Origin: Fusobacteriota bacterium
Lineage (GTDB): Bacteria > Fusobacteriota > Fusobacteriia > JAPLKR01
Reading direction: 5' to 3'
DNA: 10,277 bases
NCBI GenBank assembly: GCA_026387965.1
Contig: JAPLKR010000074.1
Location: 1 to 10,277, forward strand
Part shown: one piece after another, positions 1 through 8,242 of the stretch
Layout: each line of letters starts with the position of its first letter
Numbering within the stretch: position 1 is the stretch's first letter
Notes under the pieces: generated by a model
Told to the model about the DNA's origin: nothing
Database searches by the model: none
Seen by the model: the letters and a program-made list of their open reading frames with translations, nothing else
Made by a program: the position numbers and the translations under genes

Positions 1-171
1 CAATCCTATCATAATAACTATCACAGCTGCGATAATCCACGAGAAAAGTGCCGCAGGGCCAGCTAACACCCCTGTCTTATAAGCCGCAAAGAGCCATCCA
101 CTTCCAATCACAGCTGAAATGCCGATAAATGTTGCTGATAACAGACCCATTTTATTTGATTCTTGATCCAT
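1..171 (-). CDS. APC-family amino acid permease, N-terminal part (runs off window)
   Basis: This frame was translated by hand and stays open for 57 codons from ATG at 171 to the left edge. The protein is predicted to be an inner-membrane amino acid importer of the APC (LeuT-fold) superfamily. The sequence shows a short polar N-terminus (MDQESNKMG), then a first membrane segment at about residues 9-31 containing SAVIGSGWLFAAYK. The GSGW break in TM1 is the family's substrate-carboxylate binding loop. A second hydrophobic segment begins near residue 41. The start is set by GGAGG (181-185 complemented), nine bases upstream; an earlier ATG at 179 is out of frame and overlaps that site. Substrate specificity cannot be judged from this fragment. 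It is probably monocistronic from the promoter at 210-238. Confidence 0.85.
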   Translation of the reverse strand, partial: MDQESNKMGLLSATFIGISAVIGSGWLFAAYKTGVLAGPAALFSWIIAAVIVIMIGL

Positions 172-209
172 ATATACATTCCTCCATATTAATCTTTTTT
201 AATACAACT

Positions 210-238
210 ATTCTAACATACTTAAATAAATTTTGCAA
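210..238 (-). promoter_or_regulatory. Promoter of the APC permease gene
   Basis: Read on the minus strand, TTGCAA (238-233) and TAGAAT (215-210) are separated by exactly 17 bases, and a TG dinucleotide one base upstream makes an extended -10. The predicted transcript starts near 203 and carries a leader of about 30 bases to the ATG at 171. The rest of the 172-348 gap shows no gene. Confidence 0.6.
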
Positions 239-348
239 TCGATATCTTTCTTTACTATTTCATTTTACCGAAGACAAAACAGAGTGTAATTAACAGAAAA
301 AATAAGGGCTATTTCAAAATTCGAACAAATAGAGAGTGCATTTGAAAA

Positions 349-979
349 TTATTTTATGTGATTTTTAATTTCAATCATCTTCTCTGAAGAAAGCAGTGTT
401 TCTAGCGTTGTTAGTGATGTGAGTTTTCCATTTTGATTTTCATACTCTAAAATAGCTTTTACTTCTTTTCGCGAAAGCCCCATAGCATACCATAAGTTTT
501 CATTTGTTTCATTTAAACTAAATTTTTGAGGTGTCGTCGTCACTGTTTTTAGTGTAAGTTTTGTTTGTAATTTCTCAATTGTTTTAGCCCCAAAACCATA
601 CATACTGTCCAACTGTAACCAATTAGAAATCCCACCATTTAGCTCTCTAAAATAGATGATTCTTTGCGCAAGATTTACAGAAAATCCTCTCTCCCGAATA
701 TCAAGGTAACTCGCAGTATTAACATTGATAGGACCAAGATTTTTCACTTCTTTTTCACTACTTACGCCACTTTTAGACGAGTTAGCATTGAAAACACTTT
801 GCTCACTATTTTTTTTTACTGCTTGAATACTCCATTTCAATATCAAGTTTATTTTCACTACTACTCTCGTTTTGCACTGATTTTTTACTATTTTCATACT
901 TTTCAATTTTGAAACTGCCAATTATTCCTACGACAATAAGTATGACAATTGCGCCATAATACACACTTTTTTTATTCAT
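349..979 (-). pseudogene. ComEA-like helix-hairpin-helix protein, split by a frameshift at an A9 run
   Basis: Two overlapping minus-strand frames form one protein. The first starts at ATG 979 (MNKKSVYYG) and has a membrane anchor at about residues 6-22, then a Ser/Lys/Glu-rich linker. It stops at TAG 808-806 directly after nine A residues. Removing one A gives a continuous 209-residue protein. Its second part carries a ComEA-type helix-hairpin-helix unit at about residues 84-143 (INVNTAS, LAQRIIYFRELNGG, YGFGAKTIEKL) and a second, weaker unit at about 153-209 (LNETNENLW, AILEYENQNGK). ComEA proteins bind incoming DNA outside the membrane during transformation, and anchor plus linker plus HhH matches that design. 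The first hairpin reads RERGFS where LPGIG is usual. The ribosome site is a poor GGGGG. It lies 69 bases after kdsC, probably last in that operon. It may be a true pseudogene, a gene rescued by slippage, or a sequencing artefact. Confidence 0.75.
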
Positions 980-1048
980 ACAAGCCCCCACAAACTTTTA
1001 ATGACTTATTTTTTCTGCTACCTTATTCTTCTAAAAAGCTTTATCATT

Positions 1049-1567
1049 TTATGGTCTATACCTTTTTATTACGTTTTCCCATTTCCCTTGTGCCTTCATA
1101 ACTTTTTCAATAATTTCTCGAACAGCGCCCTCTCCGCCTATTGCTTCGGCTTTTATATCGCTCACTTCAATAATTTCTTGAACGCTATTATGTGGACAAG
1201 CTAGAATACCAACGTAACCTAATACTGCTAAATCATTTACATCATCTCCCATATATAGAATCTCATCAGTCGCTATTTGATGACGTTTTTTCAACATTCC
1301 AAGAACTTCTAATTTATTTTTAACCCCTTGATGCACTTCATCAATTTTCAACTCTTCTTGTAGTCTTATTCTTATGATTTCAGTTTGTCTTCCTGTAATA
1401 ATGGCAAATTTTAGTCCCTCCTTTTTAGCCTCTACAATTCCAAACCCATCCCGAACATGAAATTTTTTAGTATACTCTCCAGAATTGGATACTTGAATAC
1501 CCCCATCAGTCAATGTTCCGTCCACATCTAGCATAATCCACTTGATTTTTCTTAGTCTCTCTTCCAT
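1049..1567 (-). CDS. kdsC: 3-deoxy-D-manno-octulosonate 8-phosphate phosphatase (KdsC, HAD superfamily)
   Basis: KdsC removes phosphate from KDO 8-phosphate in the cytoplasm, a step towards the KDO sugar of the LPS inner core. The 172-residue length is normal for the family. HAD motif I is DVDGT at 14-18 (Asp14 nucleophile, Asp16 acid/base), motif II is the Thr of ITGR at 57-60, motif III is Lys85 in QGVKNK, and motif IV is GDDVND at 107-112. FHVRDGFGI (36-44) and GGEGAVRE (144-151) are KdsC-specific signatures that separate it from generic HAD phosphatases. There is no cap domain, as expected for this tetrameric class. ATG 1567 follows GGAGGT (1573-1578 complemented) by five bases. cinA lies 126 bases upstream, so a separate promoter is possible, but I could not find a convincing -35. 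A phosphatase for a related nonulosonate sugar is the main alternative. Confidence 0.88.
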   Translation of the reverse strand: MEERLRKIKWIMLDVDGTLTDGGIQVSNSGEYTKKFHVRDGFGIVEAKKEGLKFAIITGRQTEIIRIRLQEELKIDEVHQGVKNKLEVLGMLKKRHQIATDEILYMGDDVNDLAVLGYVGILACPHNSVQEIIEVSDIKAEAIGGEGAVREIIEKVMKAQGKWENVIKRYRP

Positions 1568-1600
1568 AACCTACCTCCATTAAAATCAGTATTAATCCGT

Positions 1601-1615
1601 TACAATCATATTGTA
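1601..1615. repeat. Perfect palindrome upstream of kdsC (TACAAT-cat-ATTGTA)
   Basis: Six-base arms are separated by three bases. Each arm reads as a -10-like TACAAT on one strand. It sits 34 bases upstream of the kdsC ATG. It could be an operator over a weak kdsC promoter, but no matching -35 is visible, so this is a structural note. Confidence 0.35.
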
Positions 1616-1651
1616 CCCGTACCAGCAGTTTGCTATCGAATTGTCTTGACC

Positions 1652-1677
1652 GACTTTAGTCAGGCTAAAAAAAGCCT
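1652..1677. repeat. Two adjacent small hairpins in the cinA-kdsC gap
   Basis: GACT-TT-AGTC (1652-1661) is followed directly by AGGCT, six A, AGCCT (1662-1677). They begin 16 bases past the cinA stop. On the minus strand the U run is in the loop and not after the stem, so this is not a standard intrinsic terminator. It may be a processing site or a weak attenuator between cinA and kdsC. Confidence 0.35.
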
Positions 1678-1693
1678 ATACCCTTTTCAACTG

Positions 1694-2890
1694 CTAATTT
1701 TTCGCAATCCATTTTAAGAGCTGAAACATTGCACAATTTTTAGCCCTCTCTTGTATCATTTCGCGTTCTCCCCCAAAATGGTGCTTTATGATCACTTGCT
1801 TGCCCTCTACTTCTACACCGATAATAACCAGACCTACTGGTTTATCAACACTACCTCCCATTGGTCCTGCGATACCACTTACAGCGATTTTAATGGGGGT
1901 TTTTAGCCCTCTTAACATCTCTTTTATACACTCTTCACTAACAGCACCAAATTTCTCTAAAGTGCCCTCTGATACACCTAAGCGAGACTGCTTCGAATCA
2001 TTACTGTAGGTCACTAACCCCTCTTGAAAAACTTCAGAAACACCCGAAACAGATGTAAGGGCTGCAGCAATAAGTCCGCCCGTGCAAGACTCTGCGAGAC
2101 TTATTTTCAAACCTTTTTCTCGCAATATTTTCACTAACTTACTTTCTAACCTATCGCTATCTTCACCGTAGTACCATTCTTGAACTCTTGATTTTATCTT
2201 CTCTACAACTCCATGAGCAATAGACTCTTGGCGCTGTGAGTAAATCGTTCTAAGAATAATTCCATAAGGTCTCGCTAAAATTTCAAATTCTAACTCTCTT
2301 TCGTATCTTTTAATAATATCAATCATGCTGTCTTCCACAACCGACTCTGCCACACCATAAAGCAAAATATCTTTTTTGAATTTTGGATTACTTTTGCTAT
2401 ACTTTGTCGAAATAAATCGTTTCAGTCCATCTTCCAGTTCACGTGGAACGCCTTGAAGTGCTAGAATCTTACCTATATAAAACCCTGGAGCTACACCTAC
2501 TTGATTCTCTACTACTTCACACCCTTTAGGCAGTGTTACCTGACGCATATTGTTCTCTGGCATTGCCGTAGCTCTCGAATCAAAATACCCCTTCATCTTT
2601 TCATAGGATTTCGCATCTATTTCAAGTGCAGCTCCGTAAAATTTTGAAATAGCATCTCGTGTAATATCATCAAAAGTTGGTCCAAGTCCACCTGACATAA
2701 TAAGTAAATCCACTTTATTTTCTACAAATTCAATTGCTGCAATGATAGATTCAATATGGTCTTTTACTACCACTTTCAGAGTACAGTCCATTCCATACTC
2801 GAGTAAATAATTTTGAATAAATTGACTATTTGTATCCACAATATCGCCATTAAGAAGTTCTGTTCCCACTAAAATAATTCCAACTTTCAT
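1694..2890 (-). CDS. cinA: CinA: ADP-ribose pyrophosphatase / nicotinamide-nucleotide amidohydrolase
   Basis: This is a full-length two-domain CinA of 398 residues. The N-terminal MoCF-like domain (about 1-170) has GTELLNGDIVDTN at 9-21 and GGLGPTFDDITRD at 67-79, the latter lining the nucleotide pocket. The C-terminal PncC domain (about 245-398) has AESCTGG at 266-272 with the family's active serine, SGIAGP at 338-343, KPVG at 350-353 and a GGERE motif near 373. CinA proteins recycle nicotinamide mononucleotide and ADP-ribose in pyridine-nucleotide salvage; the 'competence/damage-inducible' name comes from co-transcription with recA in streptococci. I chose ATG 2890 over the in-frame GTG at 2896 because AGGAG overlaps that GTG and sits five bases before the ATG. 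The upstream U32 stop (TAG) is part of the same TAGGAG, giving an eight-base gap and likely coupled translation. Confidence 0.93.
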   Translation of the reverse strand: MKVGIILVGTELLNGDIVDTNSQFIQNYLLEYGMDCTLKVVVKDHIESIIAAIEFVENKVDLLIMSGGLGPTFDDITRDAISKFYGAALEIDAKSYEKMKGYFDSRATAMPENNMRQVTLPKGCEVVENQVGVAPGFYIGKILALQGVPRELEDGLKRFISTKYSKSNPKFKKDILLYGVAESVVEDSMIDIIKRYERELEFEILARPYGIILRTIYSQRQESIAHGVVEKIKSRVQEWYYGEDSDRLESKLVKILREKGLKISLAESCTGGLIAAALTSVSGVSEVFQEGLVTYSNDSKQSRLGVSEGTLEKFGAVSEECIKEMLRGLKTPIKIAVSGIAGPMGGSVDKPVGLVIIGVEVEGKQVIIKHHFGGEREMIQERAKNCAMFQLLKWIAKN

Positions 2891-2898
2891 ATACACTC

Positions 2899-4995
2899 CT
2901 ATAAAACAGGCTCTACCATATGACCGTAGCTTGCTCTCATATTTTTTATATTTTCAAGTATCGTGACTACTTCTTCATAACTCTCTGTTGTAAAATCAAA
3001 CCGAAACTCTTCTACTCCATATTTTAGGAGTTCATCTATTTTAGGATATAGATTACGCGCCTTTTCACTCATTAACATGTGCTGATTTTTGTAGCGAATA
3101 TAGGAATATTCGTCTTCAAATTCATTCGATAACTTTTTAAATTCAAAAGCTTTTTCGACCTTTGATGAAAAATTCATAACGGCTTGTTTCCCATAGACAA
3201 CAATTCCCAATGGATTTTTATGCTTAAGTTTTTCAATTTCAGAAAAACTCATTTCTGGAGATACATAGAGGGTATTTGTCGTGAAATTTTCATAAAATTT
3301 TACTCCATAGCTATTAAATATATTCATAATTTCATCTATTTTTACATTTTTTCCCTCAAGTTCAAAGTAGTGCGTTGCAAAAATATTTTTCTCATATTTT
3401 TGGCCCTCTTCTAAAATTTTATTTGGCCACATTTCACTGAATTCTATAAATTTAAATTTTTCAACCGCTTTTTTCTGCTCAAGGGTCATATAAAGGGCAC
3501 AAAATTTAGGTTTTTTTGCAACATATTTTATCGAACACACCTCTGTTTCTCCCTCAATAGCGATACGTCTCTTCCCCTTTACTAATACATTTTTTAGCTG
3601 TTCGAGCGCTCTACGACGCAATTCTTTGAGTTCACTTAAAGGCAAAAATGCTTTGCCATCATATTTGATTTCAACACTGACTTCAAAATCTTCACTTCCA
3701 GATTTCTCAATTTTTTCTTTTAGAACTTCTATTTTTGTAGGATTTTTAGCCTCTTCTACAACTTGAATGCTTTCACTTACTTCATACTCACCATAAGTAA
3801 AAGTCAAAATACTTTCTCCAAGTCTCAAATTCAATTTCCCTTTAACATTTATTTTTCTTATCGATTCTTTCAGTGCCTTTTGAAGTTCTAACTCAAATAG
3901 ATAATCATAATTTCGATAAAGCGTTACGCTACGATTTTCTTCGGTATTTTGATTGGTTTTTAAAAATTTATCCTCGTAACTACATGTGTAAAAAATTTGA
4001 TTTACAAATCCTCCACCCACACGTTCAAAATTTTTATCCACCATAACAACCCCATCAGCTTGATGAATGGGTTTAGACAAGTGTATACGGCCCCTTTCTA
4101 TTTTTCCCACTTCTTCTCCCATGTGAGCAGAAAAGTGTGTATTCATCAACTTTGGATTATCCCCTTTAAAATATCCAAGAGAGTATCCACGGTTGAAAAG
4201 TTTTGTTATCGCATACGCATCTGTATATCTTCCTTCACACATAGCTTTTATGCTTGAAACTACATAAAATACATACTCTGGCGACTTCATACGTCCTTCT
4301 ATTTTAATGGCATCCACACCTGTTTCGAGTAGTGCTTGAATGGTTGACTCATTCGCAATTTGATCTTTCGGACTTAAGAAAAACTTCTTTTTACCTTCAC
4401 TACTATAACACTTACGGCATCCTTGAGTACACATTCCACGATTCCCACTTCGGTTTCCCACAGCACTACTCATATAGCAACGCCCAGAAATTGAAATACA
4501 TAGAGCCCCTGAAACAAACACTTCAAGTTCTGCTTTACTATTTTTCCTAATATTTTTAATCTGTTCAAGCGAAAGCTCTCGTGGGAGAATTATTCTTTCA
4601 AAACCAACACGAGATAAAAAATTAATATCTTGAGCACTACTTGCATTCATTTGAGTACTGGCATGAAGGGGAATATCTGGGAAATTCTTTTTCAAATAAC
4701 TAAATAACCCTAAATCTTGAACAATAATCGCATCAAGCCCAGCAATATATAATTTTTTAATATTTTCTGAAAGTGCTTCTATTTCTACATCTCGCATGAT
4801 GGTGTTGAGAGTGAGTAATACTTTAATTCCTTTTAAATGTGCTTTTTCTAAACACGCAACATACTCTTCTACATGAAAATTAGGTGCATTTCTTCTTGCG
4901 CCAAACCCTTTAATCCCCATATATATCTCATCAGCACCAGCTATCATCGCCGCATTAAAACTTTCTATACTTCCCGCAGGAGCTACTATTTTCAT
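2899..4995 (-). CDS. U32-family protein (long form, RlhA/YdcP-like)
   Basis: This 698-residue protein belongs to family U32, once called collagenase-like peptidases. Characterised relatives (RlhA, TrhP, UbiU/UbiV) are iron-sulphur proteins that help hydroxylate RNA bases or ubiquinone, so RNA modification is likelier than proteolysis. The N-terminal barrel starts IVAPAGS (3-9), and DEIYMG follows at 22-27. The U32 signature is at about 158-176 (EVFVSGALCISISGRC). Cysteines at 166, 173, 189, 193 and 196 include probable ligands of a [4Fe-4S] cluster, within NRGMCTQGCR. FLSPKD (206-211) and IKIEGRMKSPEYV (about 230-242) are typical. The rest (about 290-698) is the extended C-terminal region, ending with EEFRFDF and TTESYEE as in long clostridial-type members. 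ATG 4995 follows GAGGA (5001-5005 complemented) by five bases. It is the first gene of its operon. The exact substrate is unknown. Confidence 0.88.
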   Translation of the reverse strand: MKIVAPAGSIESFNAAMIAGADEIYMGIKGFGARRNAPNFHVEEYVACLEKAHLKGIKVLLTLNTIMRDVEIEALSENIKKLYIAGLDAIIVQDLGLFSYLKKNFPDIPLHASTQMNASSAQDINFLSRVGFERIILPRELSLEQIKNIRKNSKAELEVFVSGALCISISGRCYMSSAVGNRSGNRGMCTQGCRKCYSSEGKKKFFLSPKDQIANESTIQALLETGVDAIKIEGRMKSPEYVFYVVSSIKAMCEGRYTDAYAITKLFNRGYSLGYFKGDNPKLMNTHFSAHMGEEVGKIERGRIHLSKPIHQADGVVMVDKNFERVGGGFVNQIFYTCSYEDKFLKTNQNTEENRSVTLYRNYDYLFELELQKALKESIRKINVKGKLNLRLGESILTFTYGEYEVSESIQVVEEAKNPTKIEVLKEKIEKSGSEDFEVSVEIKYDGKAFLPLSELKELRRRALEQLKNVLVKGKRRIAIEGETEVCSIKYVAKKPKFCALYMTLEQKKAVEKFKFIEFSEMWPNKILEEGQKYEKNIFATHYFELEGKNVKIDEIMNIFNSYGVKFYENFTTNTLYVSPEMSFSEIEKLKHKNPLGIVVYGKQAVMNFSSKVEKAFEFKKLSNEFEDEYSYIRYKNQHMLMSEKARNLYPKIDELLKYGVEEFRFDFTTESYEEVVTILENIKNMRASYGHMVEPVL

Positions 4996-5030
4996 TCGAT
5001 TCCTCTTTTCACTTTAGTCTATATAATTTC

Positions 5031-5059
5031 ATTATAACAAATTTATGTTTATTTTTCAC
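5031..5059 (-). promoter_or_regulatory. Promoter of the U32-cinA(-kdsC) operon
   Basis: On the minus strand, GTGAAA (5059-5054) and a perfect TATAAT (5036-5031) are 17 bases apart, with TG one base before the -10 (TGTTATAAT). The predicted start near 5024 gives a leader of about 29 bases to the U32 ATG. Confidence 0.6.
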
Positions 5060-5134
5060 TTATCATCACGAAACATTCATCATTATTTATTGAGATTCAT
5101 CAAAACACGATATTGCTTACTTTCAAAAAGTCAT

Positions 5135-5172
5135 AAAATTAAAAGAGAAGCTTGCGCTTCTCTTTTAATTTT
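5135..5172 (-). terminator. Intrinsic terminator of the ABC importer operon, overlapping the ATPase stop codon
   Basis: Arms 5135-5150 and 5157-5172 are perfectly complementary (16 pairs), extended by C5151-G5156 to 17 pairs with a TTGC loop. Both outer ends are A/T runs, so a U-rich tail exists in either direction. The ATPase stop codon (5167-5165) and its last codon lie inside the right arm. It isolates the importer from the U32 operon promoter about 75 bases further along. Confidence 0.85.
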
Positions 5173-6472
5173 CATCTTTTTCCTCTTCAATCTCAAACTC
5201 CCCCTGTTCCAAGTAAAACTGCCCAGATACTTCATTATATGCAAACAGCTCAGAGTATCTTCCCCAATCAATCAAGGTATCAATTTGTTTCTCAACATTT
5301 TCTGCACTAAAATATTTCTCTAACATATCTTCAAAAAATTCATAATTCATGTGATGGTTTGACTTACTCTCAAGTACGGTAAGTATTTTTCTTGCAAGAG
5401 GTACATTAGCTACAAATTGCTCTTTAAAAATTTTTTTTCTATCAAGGACTGATGCTTCTGCAAACTCAAAACCTTTTTTAGTCAACTCAATATCTCCAGT
5501 TTCAACCTTTGTAAATTGAAGCAACGATGCGGAATCTACAATCGGAACGAAATCATCAATCTCCATTGAGAGCTTCTCCGCTAACGCATACAAGTCCTGT
5601 TTTTCTTTAAAATCTGCTAAAAGCTCTAAAAATCCTGTAAGTGCTCCAATAGCCACAAAGTGAATCAGCTCATCTTTGATATTTTGATCCGGATAGAACT
5701 GTTTCTTCTCAGGTTGCATCAAGAGAGAGTATATTCGATCAAGCATCTTTTCAAAACTTGGATGTTTTGAATCTCTTGGACGCTTCAAATTGATGGCTAT
5801 TTGCTCTCGAATACGTGCTGGCGACTTTGAGAGTATCACCACTCTGTCAGACATCAAAACAGCTTCTTCTATTCCATGCGTTACCATTACAATGCATTTT
5901 GCGGGTATTTTACCCTCATGCCAAAGGTCCAATATATCACGCCGAAGATTTTCAGCCGTTAGTACGTCAAGTGCCGAAAACGGCTCATCCATCAAAAGAA
6001 TATCCGGTTCAGACACCAATGCTCTGCCAAGTCCAACACGCTGCTTCATCCCTCCTGAAAGTTCTTTTGGATAAGCATTTTCAAATCCATCTAAACCAAT
6101 AATATCAATCATTTTAATAGCTCTTTCACGCTTTTCCTCTTTTGGAAAAGGTTTATCCTCAAGTCCCATCATTACATTTTCAAGGACAGTCAACCATGGA
6201 AATAGTGCGAATGATTGAAAAACCATAGAAACACCGGGATTTATCCCCTCGATTCGCTCTCCAAGATATGCTACTGTTCCGCTTGAGGGTTTTATAAGTC
6301 CCGCCATGATTCGAAGTAGTGTGGATTTTCCACTTCCTGATGGTCCAAGAAGCGATACAAACTCTCCCTCTTTAATACCTAAATTTATCTCTGAAAGTAC
6401 GGGAAGTTGTCCACCTTCTTTTGTTTCAAAAAAACGAAACACATTGTGCGTCGTAAGAATATCTTTTGCCAC
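5165..6472 (-). CDS. NitT/TauT-family ABC importer ATPase with C-terminal AAA-associated domain
   Basis: This ATPase powers import through the permease encoded just upstream. Of 435 residues, about 1-255 form an ABC domain: Walker A GPSGSGKST at 43-51, Q-loop Gln86, signature LSGGMKQR at 138-145, Walker B ILLMDEP at 158-164 and switch His199. The VFQSFALFPWLTVLENV stretch is typical of nitrate/sulfonate/taurine ATPases. Residues about 268-415 match the AAA-associated C-terminal domain (AAA_assoc_C) fused to a subset of these ATPases; its function is unknown and may be regulatory. The tail is very acidic (about 424-435). The start is GTG 6472: AGGAGG (6477-6482 complemented) is four bases upstream and overlaps the permease TAG stop, leaving eight bases between genes. 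The substrate is not determined by sequence; nitrate, sulfonates, thiamine precursors and other small ions are all possible in this family. Confidence 0.9.
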   Translation of the reverse strand: MAKDILTTHNVFRFFETKEGGQLPVLSEINLGIKEGEFVSLLGPSGSGKSTLLRIMAGLIKPSSGTVAYLGERIEGINPGVSMVFQSFALFPWLTVLENVMMGLEDKPFPKEEKRERAIKMIDIIGLDGFENAYPKELSGGMKQRVGLGRALVSEPDILLMDEPFSALDVLTAENLRRDILDLWHEGKIPAKCIVMVTHGIEEAVLMSDRVVILSKSPARIREQIAINLKRPRDSKHPSFEKMLDRIYSLLMQPEKKQFYPDQNIKDELIHFVAIGALTGFLELLADFKEKQDLYALAEKLSMEIDDFVPIVDSASLLQFTKVETGDIELTKKGFEFAEASVLDRKKIFKEQFVANVPLARKILTVLESKSNHHMNYEFFEDMLEKYFSAENVEKQIDTLIDWGRYSELFAYNEVSGQFYLEQGEFEIEEEKDEN

Positions 6473-6480
6473 TGCGCCTC

Positions 6481-8211
6481 CTAAAATGAGAATTTATCAC
6501 GCGCAATACGATAAAGTACACGCCATAAAACATTATTAATTACCACAACAAATAGGCACATCATGGCAATTCCTAAAATAATACCTGTCCAGTTCCCTAT
6601 GCCCGTTGCCGCTGATATGAAACTTCCAAGTCCTTTACATGTTAAAGTCGTTGACTGCCATTGCACCACTTCTGCTAAAATACTTGCATTCCAAGCGCCT
6701 CCAGAAGCCGTGATACACCCTGTAATCAAATAAGGAAATATGGCTGGAAGAATAATTTTTTTCCACCGTTTTATCCCAGTAATTTTGAATATTTCACCAG
6801 CTTCGAGCAAATCCTTTGGAATAGCCATTGCACCTGCAATAACATTGAACAAAATATACCACTGTGTCCCAAGCATCATAAGGGGAATCGCTCCATAACT
6901 TAAACTCATATGATAGTGAACAAACAAAATGGTTACAAAAGGAAATATCAAGTTAGCAGGAAATGATGCCGCTACTTGAATAATTGGTTGAAAAAACCGT
7001 GATAATTTTGGACTAAGTCCAATAGCAACTCCCGCAGGAACCGTCCAAAGTGCTCCTAAAAATACAGCAATTATTACACGAATCAAGGTAAGTACAGCAT
7101 CTGAAAATATTGTCCAATACATTGAACTTGGCGTGGATTCTAGCACATGATAGAGCATTTTCAAATACACCAGTAAGATAAATAAAATATAGAGTACAAT
7201 ACCTCCCCCTATAATTTTCCCTATCAAATGAGTTAAAGGCTGTTTTCTCACTTTACGTGATGCCGTGGTGAGTTTTGCTAAAAAATTTAGAAACATTCCA
7301 AATAGTTTAAATGGCCAAGCTAGTGCAATCCAAAAATATTTAAACCAATTAGAACGCACTAACAATCCATAGACAAACGAAGTCGGTACCACACCACTCG
7401 AAATCGTTTCAAGTTTATACTTTTGAGCCCATGCCACAACAGGTTTCCAAAATAGAAAATCAATTAATACAATTACAACAATCATTGCAATAATGGCATA
7501 AAATATCGCTCTCATATTTCCTTCATTGATGGCTTCGGCAACATAAGACCCGATTCCAGGAAGTATCGTTGTATTCCCAAGTACCGTTATCGCTTCAGAG
7601 GCCGCAAGAAAGAACCATGTGCCTCCGAAAGACATCATACTATTCCAAACAAGTCCCATCATTGAATACGGAATTTCTAATTTAATCATTTTTTGATACC
7701 AGTTAAGTTTCATTACATCTGCCGCTTCACTAAGCTCCTTGGGGATTGCAGTCAAGGATTGATAGAAACTAAAAATCATATTCCATACTTGAGCTGTAAA
7801 TATTGCAAAAAGACACGCAAGTTCTAACCCGAAAGAGTTTCCTTTAAAAATAGAGACAAACAGCGTTACAGTGATGGATAAAAACCCTAAAACTGGAACA
7901 GACTGAAAAATATCTAGAAGTGGAATGAGAATTTTCTCTGCCACTTTATTTTTTGCTGCTAAATACCCATAAATCAGAGTAAATATTATCGATGCAGCAA
8001 AGGCTATAAACATCCTCAGTACTGAAAGTCCAGCATAATAAGGTAACTTCCAGATAGAGAGATCTAAAGGTTTTGACGCTCCACTTGGCGTATACGGCGC
8101 CACCATGGCTTTTCCTAAATGCATAATGGCATATATCAGCCCAATAACAAGAATAAATAGAACCGCATCTATCCAAAGTGAGCGTTTTTTTGAAAATATT
8201 CCAACAATCAT
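6481..8211 (-). CDS. NitT/TauT-family ABC importer permease, two fused transmembrane domains
   Basis: This 576-residue inner-membrane protein carries two BPD_transp_1 permease domains in one chain, so one copy could replace the usual permease dimer. Domain 1 spans about residues 60-260 and has an EAA loop at about 162-181 (EAADVMKLN to LEIP). Domain 2 spans about 370-565 and has its EAA loop at about 469-494 (LEAGEIFKITGIKRWKKIILP). Each EAA loop docks an ATPase subunit. Loop 1 lacks the usual glycine after EAAxxx, while loop 2 keeps the typical pattern. A hydrophobic helix lies at about 14-30, and helices flank a linker near 290-350. ATG 8211 follows AGGAGG (8220-8225 complemented) by eight bases. 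It is the first gene of the operon, with the ATPase eight bases downstream. No substrate-binding protein gene lies in the window. Confidence 0.9.
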   Translation of the reverse strand: MIVGIFSKKRSLWIDAVLFILVIGLIYAIMHLGKAMVAPYTPSGASKPLDLSIWKLPYYAGLSVLRMFIAFAASIIFTLIYGYLAAKNKVAEKILIPLLDIFQSVPVLGFLSITVTLFVSIFKGNSFGLELACLFAIFTAQVWNMIFSFYQSLTAIPKELSEAADVMKLNWYQKMIKLEIPYSMMGLVWNSMMSFGGTWFFLAASEAITVLGNTTILPGIGSYVAEAINEGNMRAIFYAIIAMIVVIVLIDFLFWKPVVAWAQKYKLETISSGVVPTSFVYGLLVRSNWFKYFWIALAWPFKLFGMFLNFLAKLTTASRKVRKQPLTHLIGKIIGGGIVLYILFILLVYLKMLYHVLESTPSSMYWTIFSDAVLTLIRVIIAVFLGALWTVPAGVAIGLSPKLSRFFQPIIQVAASFPANLIFPFVTILFVHYHMSLSYGAIPLMMLGTQWYILFNVIAGAMAIPKDLLEAGEIFKITGIKRWKKIILPAIFPYLITGCITASGGAWNASILAEVVQWQSTTLTCKGLGSFISAATGIGNWTGIILGIAMMCLFVVVINNVLWRVLYRIARDKFSF

Positions 8212-8242
8212 TAAAAATTCCTCCTAAAAAGTTATGTCTGCT

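Noticed and set aside
309-332. Possible terminator after the ComEA-like gene (CTATTT/AAATAG)
   Set aside because: It has only six A/T-rich pairs and a 12-base loop, too weak to call although U-rich sequence follows.
664-912. Plus-strand open frames opposite the minus-strand genes, such as 664-912, 3184-3414, 3997-4257 and 5790-6102
   Set aside because: They mirror well-supported genes, lack ribosome sites and show no recognisable protein features.
1610-1638. Separate kdsC promoter using TACAAT
   Set aside because: The hexamer is part of a palindrome, but no TTGACA-like box lies 16-18 bases upstream.
2891-2896. GTG start for cinA two codons upstream
   Set aside because: The GTG overlaps the AGGAG ribosome site, while ATG 2890 is at proper spacing and begins with the conserved KVGIILVGTELL.
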